Source: Bacteroidetes bacterium 47-18
GTDB lineage: Bacteria; Bacteroidota; Bacteroidia; Chitinophagales; Chitinophagaceae
Assembly (NCBI GenBank): GCA_001897155.1
Contig: MKSF01000014.1
Span: 62,001-126,000 of the forward strand
Direction: 5' to 3'
DNA length: 64,000 nt
Both the position numbers and the translations under genes were made by a program. The notes beneath the pieces are model-generated. The model had not been told where the DNA came from, did not search any database, and saw only the letters and a program-made list of their open reading frames with translations. Below, piece by piece: positions 43,308 through 53,083 of the stretch. Numbering within the stretch: the first letter of the stretch is position 1; every line of letters starts with the position of its first letter.

Positions 43308-44036
43308 ATGATGACACAGATTATTCCATTGTCGGAAGGCACTTTCACAGTGGGTAGAGATAAAATGTTCAGCCCTTTCGATATCGCCAGCGAAGAGCTG
43401 AATGACAGACCGACAGGTTCCCTGCTGGTGGAAGTGCAGCCCTTTGTCCTGGTGAATGACAAGGATATCATCCTGCTGGATACCGGGCTCGGGTTCAACC
43501 ACCCCGATGGTGAAAACCATCTTATTGCCAACCTGGCGCGACACAATATACTCCCGGAAGACGTAACCAAGATACTGATGTCCCATCTGCATAAGGACCA
43601 TGCGGGCGGACTCAATACCGATGTCTTTTACAATGCACAGGTATACATATACAGGAAAGAGCTGGAATTCGCATTTGAGAAAGGCATGCCTTCGTATTTT
43701 CCTCATGAGCTGGAGAAATTATCCTGGGCGGATAACGTGGTGTTTCTGGAAGGGGAGCAGGGCGTCATAGACGGCTATATCCATTATTTTCATACCGGCA
43801 GCCATAGTCCCGAGCATATCGTGTTCGTGATAGATGATGAGGAAGGGCAGGTCTTCTTTGGCGGAGATGAAGCGCCCCAGTACAAGCAGATGATCATTAA
43901 GTACGTGGCCAAATACGACTTTGACGGTAAAAAGGCCATGCAACTGAGGGAACAATGGGCGGACGAAGGCCGTGAAAAAGGATGGCGCTTTTTATTCTAC
44001 CACGATATCCAGACTCCCGTAGCGAAGCTGCCATAG
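43308..44036 (+). CDS. metallo-beta-lactamase-fold hydrolase
   Basis: A 242-residue protein with the MBL metal site: HLHKDHAGG (HxHxDH, about residues 92-97), a downstream His in FHTGSHSPEHIVFVI, and an acidic ligand in FFGGDEAPQ. The N-terminal part DIILLDTGLGFNHPDGENHLIANLARHNILPEDVTKILMS matches AHL-lactonase/quorum-quenching-like and glyoxalase-II-like relatives. No signal peptide; cytosolic. The class is broad, so the substrate cannot be told. It is 2 nt after the GH3 gene (start ATGATG), so the two are probably made together; hydrolysis of an ester, lactone or amide linked to GH3 chemistry is an inference. Confidence 0.85.
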   Translation: MMTQIIPLSEGTFTVGRDKMFSPFDIASEELNDRPTGSLLVEVQPFVLVNDKDIILLDTGLGFNHPDGENHLIANLARHNILPEDVTKILMSHLHKDHAGGLNTDVFYNAQVYIYRKELEFAFEKGMPSYFPHELEKLSWADNVVFLEGEQGVIDGYIHYFHTGSHSPEHIVFVIDDEEGQVFFGGDEAPQYKQMIIKYVAKYDFDGKKAMQLREQWADEGREKGWRFLFYHDIQTPVAKLP

Positions 44037-44104
44037 AGCGTAATACTCTTTCGTAACTTGTTATATTGAAATCAGGAAAAGAGGCTTTAAAAAAAGTCTC
44101 TTTT

Positions 44105-44286
44105 CCTGTCATATTAAGCCTGTAGTGTCACACCGGGCCTGTCGTTTCGCGTTACATTTGCTGTGTCATATGGAGCCTGTCATGTCACATTGAGTTGTCG
44201 TGTCACATTGAGCCTGTCGAAATGTACCAAATAAACAACCCTGTCATATTTGAGCGCAATCGCAATATATGGACAGGGTTGTTTAC
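44105..44286. repeat. degenerate ~20-nt tandem repeat joined to a long hairpin (terminator)
   Basis: Five to six degenerate copies of a unit near GTCACATTGAGCCTGTCGT run from 44107 to 44225, followed by AATAAACAACCCTGTC and a hairpin whose 13-bp outer stem is 44233-44245 with 44272-44284, plus inner AT pairs. The end of this element matches 23670-23750 almost base for base. It sits between the convergent MBL and metalloprotease genes and probably terminates one or both. Confidence 0.7.
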
Positions 44287-44308
44287 TATTTAGACAGCTT
44301 GCGGGCTT

Positions 44309-45583
44309 TTAGAGCCTGGTGATTTTTTGTACCGTACTGCCACTGTCATCGCTGATATGGATGTAATATAAGCCGGGCGGTACATCTTCCATATGGATAT
44401 GTGTGGTGCTGCGGTTATCTCTGCTACGGTGGATAGCCTGTCCCAGCGTATTGAATACCTGTATATCATAAGGTGTGGGTGAATTGCGCCTGATAGTGAT
44501 GTGTGACGCTACCGGGTTGGGGTAAATCTTGAATTCGTTCCCGATACGGTCATCGCTGCCGGCAATGGAAGTGGGCCTGGACAACCCGGTGCTGGCCAGT
44601 GTGGAGTCCTGCCACAGCGTGATCCTGGACGGGAAATACAGGGCGGTATCAACTCTTTTGATCTGTCCGCGGGTGAACATCTTATAGCAGCCGGAATTGT
44701 AATCCATATAATTCTCCGCATTGATGAGGTCGCCGTAACAATTCTGGGGAAGATTGGCGCTCTCTGAAGGATGGCAGCCCTGGGCGCTGGTGCAGGGCGG
44801 GGTATCTTCCACTTCATCATTAGGATGCGTGCAGCCTCTTTCAAATGTATGGATCAGGTTGAAAAAATGGCCGAATTCATGAGTCAGAACGGAGGCAAAC
44901 TCAGGGTCGGTATTGGTATGCAGGTAAGCGCCGTTATAGACGATGCGGGCCAGCTTATTATCGGACATATAGCTGCTGGGATAATAAGCTACGCCGGAAT
45001 TGAAGGTGGTGCCGTCCCCGAAGATATCATGCTGCACATATACATTCACATACCTGTAATTATCCCATGCATCTGCCTGTACAAGGGCATCGTAACCATT
45101 GCCGTTGGCAAAGCCGGAGGCTTCGGGATAGTAATTGATGCCCGTGGTAGGCCTGCCTTCAGGGTCCAGCTTCGCTAAAAAGAAGCTGATATTTTTAGTG
45201 GCGCGCAGCGGTTTGAACTGGTCGTGCACCGTATTGAAATCGGCATTGCGGCCCTGGAAATCCTCGTTCAGCTTGTCAATGGCGCCGCGTATAAGCGCAT
45301 CGTCCACGGTCTTGCCGCCCTGGGTGGTGCCGTACACATGAAAGACTACCGCTATGTGGTAAGTGTCCGGTTCCGAGGTGATGGTAGTAGGCCTGCTTTT
45401 CAACTCCCGGATGGAGGATTGCCGGGCGGTCATTTCCTTTGTAGCTTCCTCCGGGTGCAGGGTATAGAATTCCTGCATCACCTCCGGCGTCCTGCAGGAT
45501 GCCGGGTGCTGCTCCTGTGCCCGGAGAGAGGATATGCAGCATGCAACGCCGGCCAGCAGCGATATCAGTCGGTAAATGCTCAT
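44309..45583 (-). CDS. T9SS-secreted M43 (pappalysin-like) zinc metalloprotease
   Basis: A 424-residue secreted protease. Sec signal about residues 1-22 (ending SSLRAQ). The zinc site is SVLTHEFGHFFNLIHTFERGC (HExxHxxxxxH, about 235-245), with the Met-turn MDYNSGCYKMFTRGQ downstream, as in pappalysin-family (M43) enzymes. The C-terminal ~80 residues form a T9SS type A sorting domain: FKIYPNPVASHITIRR, YDIQVFNTLGQAIHRSRDN and VPPGLYYIHISDDSGSTVQKITRL. It would be exported by Sec and T9SS and cleave proteins at the surface or outside. Lies on the minus strand between the repeat element and an MFS gene. Confidence 0.93.
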   Translation of the reverse strand: MSIYRLISLLAGVACCISSLRAQEQHPASCRTPEVMQEFYTLHPEEATKEMTARQSSIRELKSRPTTITSEPDTYHIAVVFHVYGTTQGGKTVDDALIRGAIDKLNEDFQGRNADFNTVHDQFKPLRATKNISFFLAKLDPEGRPTTGINYYPEASGFANGNGYDALVQADAWDNYRYVNVYVQHDIFGDGTTFNSGVAYYPSSYMSDNKLARIVYNGAYLHTNTDPEFASVLTHEFGHFFNLIHTFERGCTHPNDEVEDTPPCTSAQGCHPSESANLPQNCYGDLINAENYMDYNSGCYKMFTRGQIKRVDTALYFPSRITLWQDSTLASTGLSRPTSIAGSDDRIGNEFKIYPNPVASHITIRRNSPTPYDIQVFNTLGQAIHRSRDNRSTTHIHMEDVPPGLYYIHISDDSGSTVQKITRL

Positions 45584-45722
45584 AATATGTATGGGTCTTT
45601 ATTGTTATGAATATTGATAAAAATAAGAATTTTTATGATTATTTAAAATATTGAGGTTCATATTTTACAAGGTGGGTGTTGTGTATCGGTACTTTCCCGG
45701 GTATAAAAGCAGCGGCAAAGCT

Positions 45723-46970
45723 TTACTGCATATCTTCCGCTCCCGGCCTGGGAAGCATAGGGGCGATATAATAAAAGGCGATGCTGCAGATGATCAGCAC
45801 AATAGCAGTACCTATCCATAGCTGGCTGAAGCCCAGGAGGGTAGCCAGGCGGGTGCTTAAAACAGGCGCTATGATAAAGGCTATTGCGTATGCCATACCG
45901 TTTACACCCATATAAGCGCCTTTGTTCCGGCCGCCTGCGCGCTGTGCCGTCAGGGTGGCAATAAAAGGCATGACCAGTATTTCGCCGAGGCTCAGCAGGC
46001 CCATAGATACAAAGAGCAGCAGGAATCCCGGCTCAAATCCCAGCAGGAAGTAGGACAGCGCGCAGAGCAGGGTGCCGGCAAACAGGGAAAAGGCAGTTGT
46101 AAAACGCTTTTCTGCCGTATGTACCAGCAGCATTTCAAAGACCACGACCACGAAGCCGTTGGCGCCCATCAGTAGGCCGATGGTCATCTGGCTCAGCCCC
46201 AGCGAATTTTTATAAAATAAGGGCAGGCTGCTCATCATCTGGAAGAAGCATACGGCAAATGCGGTGCAGATGCCGCAGAAAAGAAGAAAGGTAATATCCC
46301 TGTAGGGAGACTGTTCTTTGGCTGGAGGCAGGACCGTTGCCTTCGGATCCCTGTTGGCCCGGTATTGACGAAGCCGGAACAGCTTTTGACGGCGGTTAAA
46401 GAAATAAATATATACCAGTCCTGCCGCCAGTGCTCCCACCGCGTTGGTATAGAACAGGAAGCTGTACGAAACGGTCGCCATCAGCCCGCCGAGGGCAGGA
46501 CCTAAGGAAAAGCCGAGGTTCACCGCCATCCGGTTGAGGGAAAAGGCCCGTGTCAGGTTGCGGGGATTGGCATACTTTGCTATGGCTACCGAGTTGGCAG
46601 GCCGGAACATTTCACTCACAATGCTTTGCGCCAGCACCATGATACCCAGGGCCAGGGGTGTGGAGAACATCGGGTACAGGCAGAATAAGGGAACGCTTAT
46701 CAGCAGGCTGCTGCACTGCACATAATATTCTCCCAGCTTATCGGTCAGGTAGCCGCCCAGCCAGGATCCGATAACGGAGCCGATGCCGAAGCAGCTCAAA
46801 ACCAGCCCTGAATCCTCCAGGCTGAAATTCAGCCGGTCTGCCATATATACGCCCAGGAAAGGAAGCACCATGGAGCCGGTACGGTTGATGAGCATCACAA
46901 TGGACAGCATCCATGATTCCAGGGACAGGTCTTTAAAAGAGGCCGTATATATTCCGAGCAGCTTTTTCAT
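45723..46970 (-). CDS. MFS transporter
   Basis: A 415-residue protein with 12 hydrophobic segments in two halves and a cytoplasmic loop in the middle. The MFS motif A is the loop GGYLTDKLGEYYVQ after TM2 (about residues 73-86), and the second half repeats the pattern near LLVHTAEKRFTTA. Text is closest to uncharacterised Bacteroidota drug/proton antiporter-like MFS proteins. The substrate is unknown; energy is most likely the proton gradient. It is alone on the minus strand, starts near a -7 box, and is divergent from gyrA. Confidence 0.85.
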   Translation of the reverse strand: MKKLLGIYTASFKDLSLESWMLSIVMLINRTGSMVLPFLGVYMADRLNFSLEDSGLVLSCFGIGSVIGSWLGGYLTDKLGEYYVQCSSLLISVPLFCLYPMFSTPLALGIMVLAQSIVSEMFRPANSVAIAKYANPRNLTRAFSLNRMAVNLGFSLGPALGGLMATVSYSFLFYTNAVGALAAGLVYIYFFNRRQKLFRLRQYRANRDPKATVLPPAKEQSPYRDITFLLFCGICTAFAVCFFQMMSSLPLFYKNSLGLSQMTIGLLMGANGFVVVVFEMLLVHTAEKRFTTAFSLFAGTLLCALSYFLLGFEPGFLLLFVSMGLLSLGEILVMPFIATLTAQRAGGRNKGAYMGVNGMAYAIAFIIAPVLSTRLATLLGFSQLWIGTAIVLIICSIAFYYIAPMLPRPGAEDMQ

Positions 46971-46986
46971 ATGGAAGAAAAGAAAG

Positions 46987-46994
46987 CAAAGGTA
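46987..46994 (-). promoter_or_regulatory. -7 promoter box for the MFS gene
   Basis: CAAAGGTA (plus strand) reads TACCTTTG on the minus strand, 16 nt upstream of the start at 46970. No -33 partner seen. Confidence 0.4.
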
Positions 46995-47140
46995 GGTTTT
47001 TCCGGAAGCATTGCCGTTTAACGGGCTGCTAAATCAGCAGGGTCTGCCGGCGGTGGAAAAAAGTGTATGATTAGCGGCCCTTTTGTGAGGAGATTTGGCT
47101 GTTTTTTAGTATCTTCGCTTACTATAATTTTACTGAATTC

Positions 47141-49819
47141 ATGGACGATAACAACTTAGAAAACCTGCCGGAAGATGCAGGAGTTCCCCGTGATAGAATT
47201 GTTCCTATCAATATAGAAGAAGAAATGAAGTCCGCCTACATAGACTATTCCATGTCTGTGATCGTAGGCCGGGCGCTTCCGGATGTGAGAGACGGCCTGA
47301 AGCCGGTGCACAGGAGGATCTTATTTGCTATGAATGAGCTGGGAATGACCCATAACAAGCCTTATAAGAAATCTGCCCGTGTGGTAGGGGAAGTGTTGGG
47401 TAAGTACCACCCGCATGGCGACTCTTCCGTGTACGAGGCGATGGTGCGTATGGCCCAGCCCTGGAGCATGCGCTATATGATCGTGGACGGCCAGGGTAAC
47501 TTCGGCTCCCAGGACGGTGACTCACAGGCGGCTATGCGTTATACGGAGGCCCGCCTGCAGCGATACGCGGAATCCATGCTGGAAGATATTGATAAGGAAA
47601 CTGTGGATTTCCAGTTGAACTTTGACGATACCCTGCAGGAACCGACCGTGTTGCCGACCAGGGTACCGCAGCTCCTGGTGAACGGGTCCAGCGGTATTGC
47701 CGTGGGTATGGCTACCAATATGCTGCCCCACAATTTGAATGAAGTGATAGACGGCTGCGTGGCTTATATTGATAATAAAGAGATCACCATAGATGAGCTG
47801 ATGCGGTTCATCAAAGCGCCCGATTTCCCGACGGGAGGTATCATTTACGGTATCGACGGCGTGAAGACCGCTTTCCACACCGGCAGGGGCCGCGTAGTGG
47901 TACGTGGTAAGGTCATGGTGGAAATGACCAAGTCCGGGAGAGAGCAGATCGTTATCACGGATGTGCCTTACCAGGTGAGCCGTGACGCCCTTACGGAAAA
48001 GATCGGTAACCTTGTCAACAATAAGGTGATCGAAGGTATCTCCAATGTGGCCAATGAATCGAACAAGGACGGTACCCGTCTCGTCGTGGAGCTGAAAAAA
48101 GATGCGGTTGCACAGGTGGTGATCAACCTGCTATACAAATACAGCGAATTACAGACCTCTTTCGGTATCAATAACGTGGCGCTTGTAAAAGGGCGTCCCC
48201 GTACCCTGAACCTGAAGGACCTGATCAGCGAGTTCGTTGATTTCCGCCATGAAGTGGTGGTCAGGAGAACGGAATTTGAGCTCCGTAAAGCGAAAGAGAG
48301 AGCCCATATCCTGGAAGGGTATATGAAAGTGATAGGTACGCGGGACGACCTGGACAGGGCTATCAGGATCATACGGGAAAGCGAAACCCCCGACCTGGCC
48401 CGTGAAGGCCTGATCGCGGCTTTCGCGCTGACCGAGATACAGGCGCGCGCGATCCTGGAGCTGCGTTTAAGAACACTGACGGGACTGGAGATAGATAAGA
48501 TCAGGAGCGAGTACGAAGCATTGCTGAAAACGATCCAGCACCTGGAAGCGATCCTGGGCAGCGAGGAGATGCGCTTTGATATCATAAAAACGGAATTGCT
48601 GGAAGTAAAGCAGAAATTCGGTGATGAAAGGAAATCCGAAATAGACTACTCTGCCAGTGAAATGGACTTCCTGGATATGATCGCGGAGGAAGATGTGGTG
48701 ATCACGGTATCGCACCTGGGCTACATCAAGCGTACATCCGTAGCGGAATACAGGGCGCAGCGCCGTGGCGGCAGGGGCGCGATGGGCGGTAAGACAAGGG
48801 AGGAGGATTATATAGAGCACCTCTTCGTCGCTTCCACGCATGATACCCTTCTTATCTTTACCGAAAAAGGCAGGTGCTACTGGCTGAGCGTATTCAAGAT
48901 ACCGGAAACCGATAAGAATGCCAAAGGCAGGGCTATCCAGAACCTGATACAATTACCGGGTGACGATAAGATCCGTACCATACTCAACGTGTCCCAGGCC
49001 AATATGAAGGAGCCGGAAGGCAAATTCATCATGTTATGTACCCGGGAGGGCATTATTAAGAAAACACCGCTGGCAGACTTCAGCCGTCCCCGTTCCAGCG
49101 GGGTGAATGCCATCACTATCCGCGAGGAGGACCAGTTGCTGGAAGTGGCTATGACGGATGGCGACAGCATCATTATGATGGCTGTACGTTCCGGAAGGGC
49201 CATATCCTTCCCCGAAGATAAGGTGCGCCCGACAGGCCGCGGCGCCATAGGGGTGTACGGCATTGAGCTGAACCCGGCGAATGATGCCGTTGTAGGCATG
49301 GTGGCCTTATCCAGGACAGAAAATGAAAAGCAGATACTGGTTGTTTCCGAAAAAGGGCTGGGTAAGCGTACGCCTTTCCTGGAGCCGCTGGACGAGATTG
49401 CCTCCGATGAAGATAAAGCCAAAGCGGTAACCCTGAAGAATGATGAGAGCGGTCAGCTGTATCAGCTGGCGTACCGTATCACAGGCAGGGGCGGCAAGGG
49501 CGTTAAGACCATCAATATCACCGAAAAGACGGGAGCGCTGGTGGGCCTGCTTGCAGTGAAGCCTTCCGATGACCTGATGATCACCTGCAAGTCCGGCATT
49601 ACCATACGGATGAGCGTGGAAGCCATCAGGGAAGCCGGCAGGGCTACTCAGGGCGTTAAGCTGATCAATATCGATGAAAGCGACCAGATCGCCGCGATAG
49701 CCAGGATAGAAGAGCAGGATGTGGAAGAGGAATTGGCTGCTGCGGCCGATACGGAAACTACCGCTCCGGACCAGGACGGGAATAATACGGAAGCAGCCCC
49801 GGATACTGAAGAAGCATAA
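47141..49819 (+). CDS. gyrA: DNA gyrase subunit A
   Basis: An 892-residue protein. The winged-helix/toprim-contacting region holds the catalytic Tyr-134 in [11 protein letters not shown]; the quinolone-resistance region is [12 protein letters not shown], with Ser at the E. coli Ser-83 position (residue 95) and Glu at the Asp-87 position (residue 99). GyrA-box wording [13 protein letters not shown] (about 545) identifies GyrA rather than ParC. The six-bladed C-terminal beta-pinwheel follows, then an acidic, Ala-rich tail (residues ~855-892). Gyrase makes negative supercoils. A strong terminator follows. It is divergent from the MFS gene; a TATCTTCG box lies at 47110-47117. Confidence 0.97.
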   Translation: MDDNNLENLPEDAGVPRDRIVPINIEEEMKSAYIDYSMSVIVGRALPDVRDGLKPVHRRILFAMNELGMTHNKPYKKSARVVGEVLGKYHPHGDSSVYEAMVRMAQPWSMRYMIVDGQGNFGSQDGDSQAAMRYTEARLQRYAESMLEDIDKETVDFQLNFDDTLQEPTVLPTRVPQLLVNGSSGIAVGMATNMLPHNLNEVIDGCVAYIDNKEITIDELMRFIKAPDFPTGGIIYGIDGVKTAFHTGRGRVVVRGKVMVEMTKSGREQIVITDVPYQVSRDALTEKIGNLVNNKVIEGISNVANESNKDGTRLVVELKKDAVAQVVINLLYKYSELQTSFGINNVALVKGRPRTLNLKDLISEFVDFRHEVVVRRTEFELRKAKERAHILEGYMKVIGTRDDLDRAIRIIRESETPDLAREGLIAAFALTEIQARAILELRLRTLTGLEIDKIRSEYEALLKTIQHLEAILGSEEMRFDIIKTELLEVKQKFGDERKSEIDYSASEMDFLDMIAEEDVVITVSHLGYIKRTSVAEYRAQRRGGRGAMGGKTREEDYIEHLFVASTHDTLLIFTEKGRCYWLSVFKIPETDKNAKGRAIQNLIQLPGDDKIRTILNVSQANMKEPEGKFIMLCTREGIIKKTPLADFSRPRSSGVNAITIREEDQLLEVAMTDGDSIIMMAVRSGRAISFPEDKVRPTGRGAIGVYGIELNPANDAVVGMVALSRTENEKQILVVSEKGLGKRTPFLEPLDEIASDEDKAKAVTLKNDESGQLYQLAYRITGRGGKGVKTINITEKTGALVGLLAVKPSDDLMITCKSGITIRMSVEAIREAGRATQGVKLINIDESDQIAAIARIEEQDVEEELAAAADTETTAPDQDGNNTEAAPDTEEA

Positions 49820-49885
49820 TGCTGCTGATAATATGAAAATGTAGGCGGATGGTGTTAGCAAAGAGCACTGGCGGCAAAATATAAG

Positions 49886-49922
49886 ATGAGGCTGTCCTTT
49901 CTGAAGGGCAGCCTCATTTTTT
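49886..49922 (+). terminator. intrinsic terminator of gyrA
   Basis: A 14-nt arm at 49886-49899 pairs with 49904-49917 around TCTG, with one mismatch, followed by six T. Confidence 0.85.
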
Positions 49923-50183
49923 ATAAAGTGACTATCTGAAATAGGAAACAACCTTTTAATTAAAGGTACACTTCATTGATAGGTGTCATTTCTGCGGATA
50001 AGCGAACACTTTTGCTATAAAGGTAGTGTAACGTGCCGGTCAGCCGGGACGGATGTGAGAGATATCTTGTAATGTATCCCGCACCTGCTACGTGATCGCC
50101 TTGTTGCTTTATATAGCAGGTCAGTTTTTATGATTACAGGTCGCGTAGAACAAGCGTGAGCCTGGTTCCCGTTGAGTTCTTTA

Positions 50184-50220
50184 CAATAAAAGCGCCGGCC
50201 ATTGGCCGGCGCTTTTATTG
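50184..50220 (-). terminator. intrinsic terminator of the large TonB-dependent receptor, usable on both strands
   Basis: A 17-18 bp perfect inverted repeat centred on the AT/TT at 50201-50202, with AAAAGCGCCGGCC/GGCCGGCGCTTTT arms. It lies 16 nt past the stop at 50236. Between it and the gyrA terminator (49923-50183) I see no gene, RNA or repeat. Confidence 0.9.
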
Positions 50221-50235
50221 TAAAGGTTTTATGTA

Positions 50236-53025
50236 TTAGAATTTCAGGCTGACATTGACAAAATAGTTGGCGCCGAAGCCGTAGAAATATTTTGTGCCGA
50301 AACGATCCGGATTCCTGCCGGCCTGGTCAAAGCGTAACTGTTCAAAGCCCCCGGTCATCACATTCTTGTTATTCAGGACGTTGTTGACGCCTAGGTTGAC
50401 ATACAGGTAAGTGCCGTATTTGAACAGCTTGCTGTTCCATTTGTTCAGTGCAAATGATTTGCCCAGGTACACGTCCACTGTAAAGGCGGAGGGCAGCTTT
50501 TCCTGGTCCAGGATAGCGTGGTATCTTTCGCTTCCCGTTTCGATACCGTCCACCGCGTCAATGGTCCTTCTGCTCGGGTTGATGCTCACATAGCTCCGGT
50601 CCACGTAGTTGAAATTGACGTTCGCATACCAGAATTTCCGGGAGCGGTAGTTCAGCCCCAGTGTGGTAGCGGTCTGGGGTCCTGCAGCCAGGTAATAATC
50701 CTTGATATAGGCTATGCTGGTCTCTATCGCCGTATTGGTATCATTGTCCCTTACAATGGAAACATTAGGCCTGCTGTTGTAAAATGCCTGCATAAAGGTT
50801 CCTACTAGGGTAGCGGAAAATTCCGGGGTCAGCTTTGCCTGGAGGGCGAATTCCGTACCCCACATCCTCATATCCACGTTTTGCATCACATAGTTTACAA
50901 ATGTCCTGTAATCCTCGTGGTAAAAGCGTTTGATATCCGTAGTATTCTCTATGTCCGTGGCATAAGCGCTCAGGCGGGCATTAATGAAAGGCGCTCTTAT
51001 CAGGTAGCCGCCTTCCACGGATCTTATTTTTTCGAGATTGATCCGGTCCACTACCAGGTTACGCGTACGGGGAGAGATGAAGGTATTGTCAAAGGTAGGT
51101 GCCTCTGTCCCGATCATACCGCTGGCATACAGGTAATTGCGGCCGTCTATTTTGTAGGTGATGCCGGCTTTGGCGTGGTAGGTGGCAAATTTCATGACAT
51201 CAGATACGCCCAGGGAGTTGTTCAGGAACAGCCCGTTCTGGTACAGGCCCTGCCGCTGGAAGGATTCAAAGCCGCCGCGCGCCGTTACAAAACCGTCTAT
51301 CTTGTTGTATTTAAAGGTGGTCTGCGCCCAGAGCTGCCCTTTGCTGAACATATTGTTGTAGTTGTAATTATACTTATCGCCTTCCCTTACTATCTTGTTG
51401 GGCTCCAGCACGTTGTTCTGGTTATAGATGGAGTTGCCGATATAGGTGCGTTCAGCGAACTGGTTCAGGTTCACATAATAGTCACCGCCCAGCAGGTCTT
51501 TCACCTCCCGGTAATTCTCCGTGATCTGGAACTGCGCCTGGAAGCCACCTGTGACGTTGATATGGTCGTTCACCTTTTTCTTCACGTTCAGGAAGGCGCT
51601 GTATTTATTATACATCTCCACATCATCACCGATGATATAAACGGAACGGCTGCCTGTCACACCATTGATGGTGCGCTTGTTCATCCTGTTGGCTTCGTAT
51701 ATCCTTTCCCAGTCCACCTGGAGCTTGTCGGGATTGTCGGCGAAGAACTGCCTGCGTTCCGCGGCCATGTCTTCCTTGGCGCCTGCAGGGTCGTACAGGT
51801 AAAAGCTGGGCAGGTTCCTGTAATAATCCGGGCGGGGATCCATAGCGTTATACCAGTCTAAGGCAGAATTCTTATTCCACCCGGTCTGGTAAGCCACACC
51901 GAAGTTATAGATCGTGCTGTTGTTGGGGGTATATTCCCAACTAAGGATGGTCGCCGGCTGGAAGGAGTTATTGACCCTGGCATTCCTTTTCTCCCCGTTG
52001 AGCCAGCCCCAGTTGGGGTTGTAGTAATTATCTCCGGCCAGATCCATAGCTTCCTGGAGCGCACCCATGGCCTTGCCTCTTTCCGTAGGCGAACCGAAGG
52101 TGGTGAGGTGCAGGGCGTGCTTATCGCTGAGCTTTTTGGATATGCCCAGGTAATAGCCGTACCCGTCATAATAGGTGCCCGGTATATAGCCTTCCTGCGC
52201 CCATCTCCTGGAGACGGAAGCGCTCAGGGCCCACCCGTTGCTGAGCATACCGGTATTGTGGGTCACCATCATACGGTTATTGTAATTCCTGTTGGTCCGG
52301 GAGTAAGTGATGCGTGTCTGCGGCTGCAGGTTGGCGGCATGGACATTGTAGGCTGTGGCGCCCTGCAATCCCCCGAAGCCTTCTTCTGCCGGCTGCAGGC
52401 CGAAGGAGACCGACTGGTTCCTGAATATGTCGTTCAGGCCGCCCCACAAGCCCCAATAAGCGCTTCCCTGCTCAATGTCATTCATCATAAGGCCGTTCAC
52501 ATATACTTCCAGTTGGTTCCTGTTATAGCCCCGGAGCTGGTACCTGAAGTTCCCGAAGGTATAGGCTGCCGCCTGGAGGTACGGATCGCGTGCCGCTGTC
52601 AGCACACCCGATATGCTCTGGTCGGAAATACCATCATCTTCATTACTGGTTTCACTCTCCTCAAGGGCTACGGTAGGAAGCTGGTTGGAGCCGTAGTTAA
52701 CGGTTTCCTCGCCCAGCCCGGCATTCAGTACGCCTAAGTCCACCAGCTCCTTATCTACCTGTATCTTGGTAACAAAGGGATTGGTGACGCTGCTTCCGAT
52801 CCTGAGGTCATGCGAACCGTAAGGAACATTGCTGAGATTGAACTCTCCGTTCGCGTCCGTGAATACCAGTATCTTAAGCTGCGGAAGCGCAACTTCTGTA
52901 TTGGCAGCAGGGAGGTTGTTCCTGCTGTTGATGACTTTACCTTTTACTATTGCGCTTTGTGCAAAAGCACCGGTTGCAATGAGCGAAGAGGTTATTACTA
53001 ATGAAGCAGTAATAAATTTTGACAT
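50236..53025 (-). CDS. TonB-dependent outer-membrane receptor
   Basis: A 929-residue receptor. Sec signal MSKFITASLVITSSLIATGAFAQ; CarboxypepD_reg-like domain (about residues 27-110, GKVINSRNNLPAANTEV and NGEFNLSNVPYGSHDLRIG); an acidic linker; a plug (about 125-240) with FRYQLRGYNRNQLEVYVNGLMMNDIEQGSAYWGLWGGLNDIFRNQ; and a long barrel with many aromatic girdle residues that ends in FYGFGANYFVNVSLKF, a closing Phe as expected for BAM recognition. Longer than classic TonB-dependent siderophore receptors, and with no SusD gene beside it. The ligand is unknown. It has a -7 box upstream and a strong terminator. Confidence 0.9.
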   Translation of the reverse strand: MSKFITASLVITSSLIATGAFAQSAIVKGKVINSRNNLPAANTEVALPQLKILVFTDANGEFNLSNVPYGSHDLRIGSSVTNPFVTKIQVDKELVDLGVLNAGLGEETVNYGSNQLPTVALEESETSNEDDGISDQSISGVLTAARDPYLQAAAYTFGNFRYQLRGYNRNQLEVYVNGLMMNDIEQGSAYWGLWGGLNDIFRNQSVSFGLQPAEEGFGGLQGATAYNVHAANLQPQTRITYSRTNRNYNNRMMVTHNTGMLSNGWALSASVSRRWAQEGYIPGTYYDGYGYYLGISKKLSDKHALHLTTFGSPTERGKAMGALQEAMDLAGDNYYNPNWGWLNGEKRNARVNNSFQPATILSWEYTPNNSTIYNFGVAYQTGWNKNSALDWYNAMDPRPDYYRNLPSFYLYDPAGAKEDMAAERRQFFADNPDKLQVDWERIYEANRMNKRTINGVTGSRSVYIIGDDVEMYNKYSAFLNVKKKVNDHINVTGGFQAQFQITENYREVKDLLGGDYYVNLNQFAERTYIGNSIYNQNNVLEPNKIVREGDKYNYNYNNMFSKGQLWAQTTFKYNKIDGFVTARGGFESFQRQGLYQNGLFLNNSLGVSDVMKFATYHAKAGITYKIDGRNYLYASGMIGTEAPTFDNTFISPRTRNLVVDRINLEKIRSVEGGYLIRAPFINARLSAYATDIENTTDIKRFYHEDYRTFVNYVMQNVDMRMWGTEFALQAKLTPEFSATLVGTFMQAFYNSRPNVSIVRDNDTNTAIETSIAYIKDYYLAAGPQTATTLGLNYRSRKFWYANVNFNYVDRSYVSINPSRRTIDAVDGIETGSERYHAILDQEKLPSAFTVDVYLGKSFALNKWNSKLFKYGTYLYVNLGVNNVLNNKNVMTGGFEQLRFDQAGRNPDRFGTKYFYGFGANYFVNVSLKF

Positions 53026-53050
53026 TGTATCTGAATATGATTTTACGCTG

Positions 53051-53058
53051 CAAAGTTA
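53051..53058 (-). promoter_or_regulatory. -7 promoter box for the TonB-dependent receptor
   Basis: CAAAGTTA (plus strand) reads TAACTTTG on the minus strand, 25 nt upstream of the start at 53025. Confidence 0.45.
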
Positions 53059-53083
53059 CTCTTTAAACAAAAAAAATGACCAT

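Noticed and set aside
47328-49951. Several minus-strand open frames across gyrA
   Set aside because: They are antisense shadows of a strongly conserved essential gene.
52829-53083. N-terminal extension of the membrane-protein frame starting at 52829
   Set aside because: It lies inside the divergent TonB-dependent receptor gene and would cover its signal peptide region; the ATG at 53084 is a better start.
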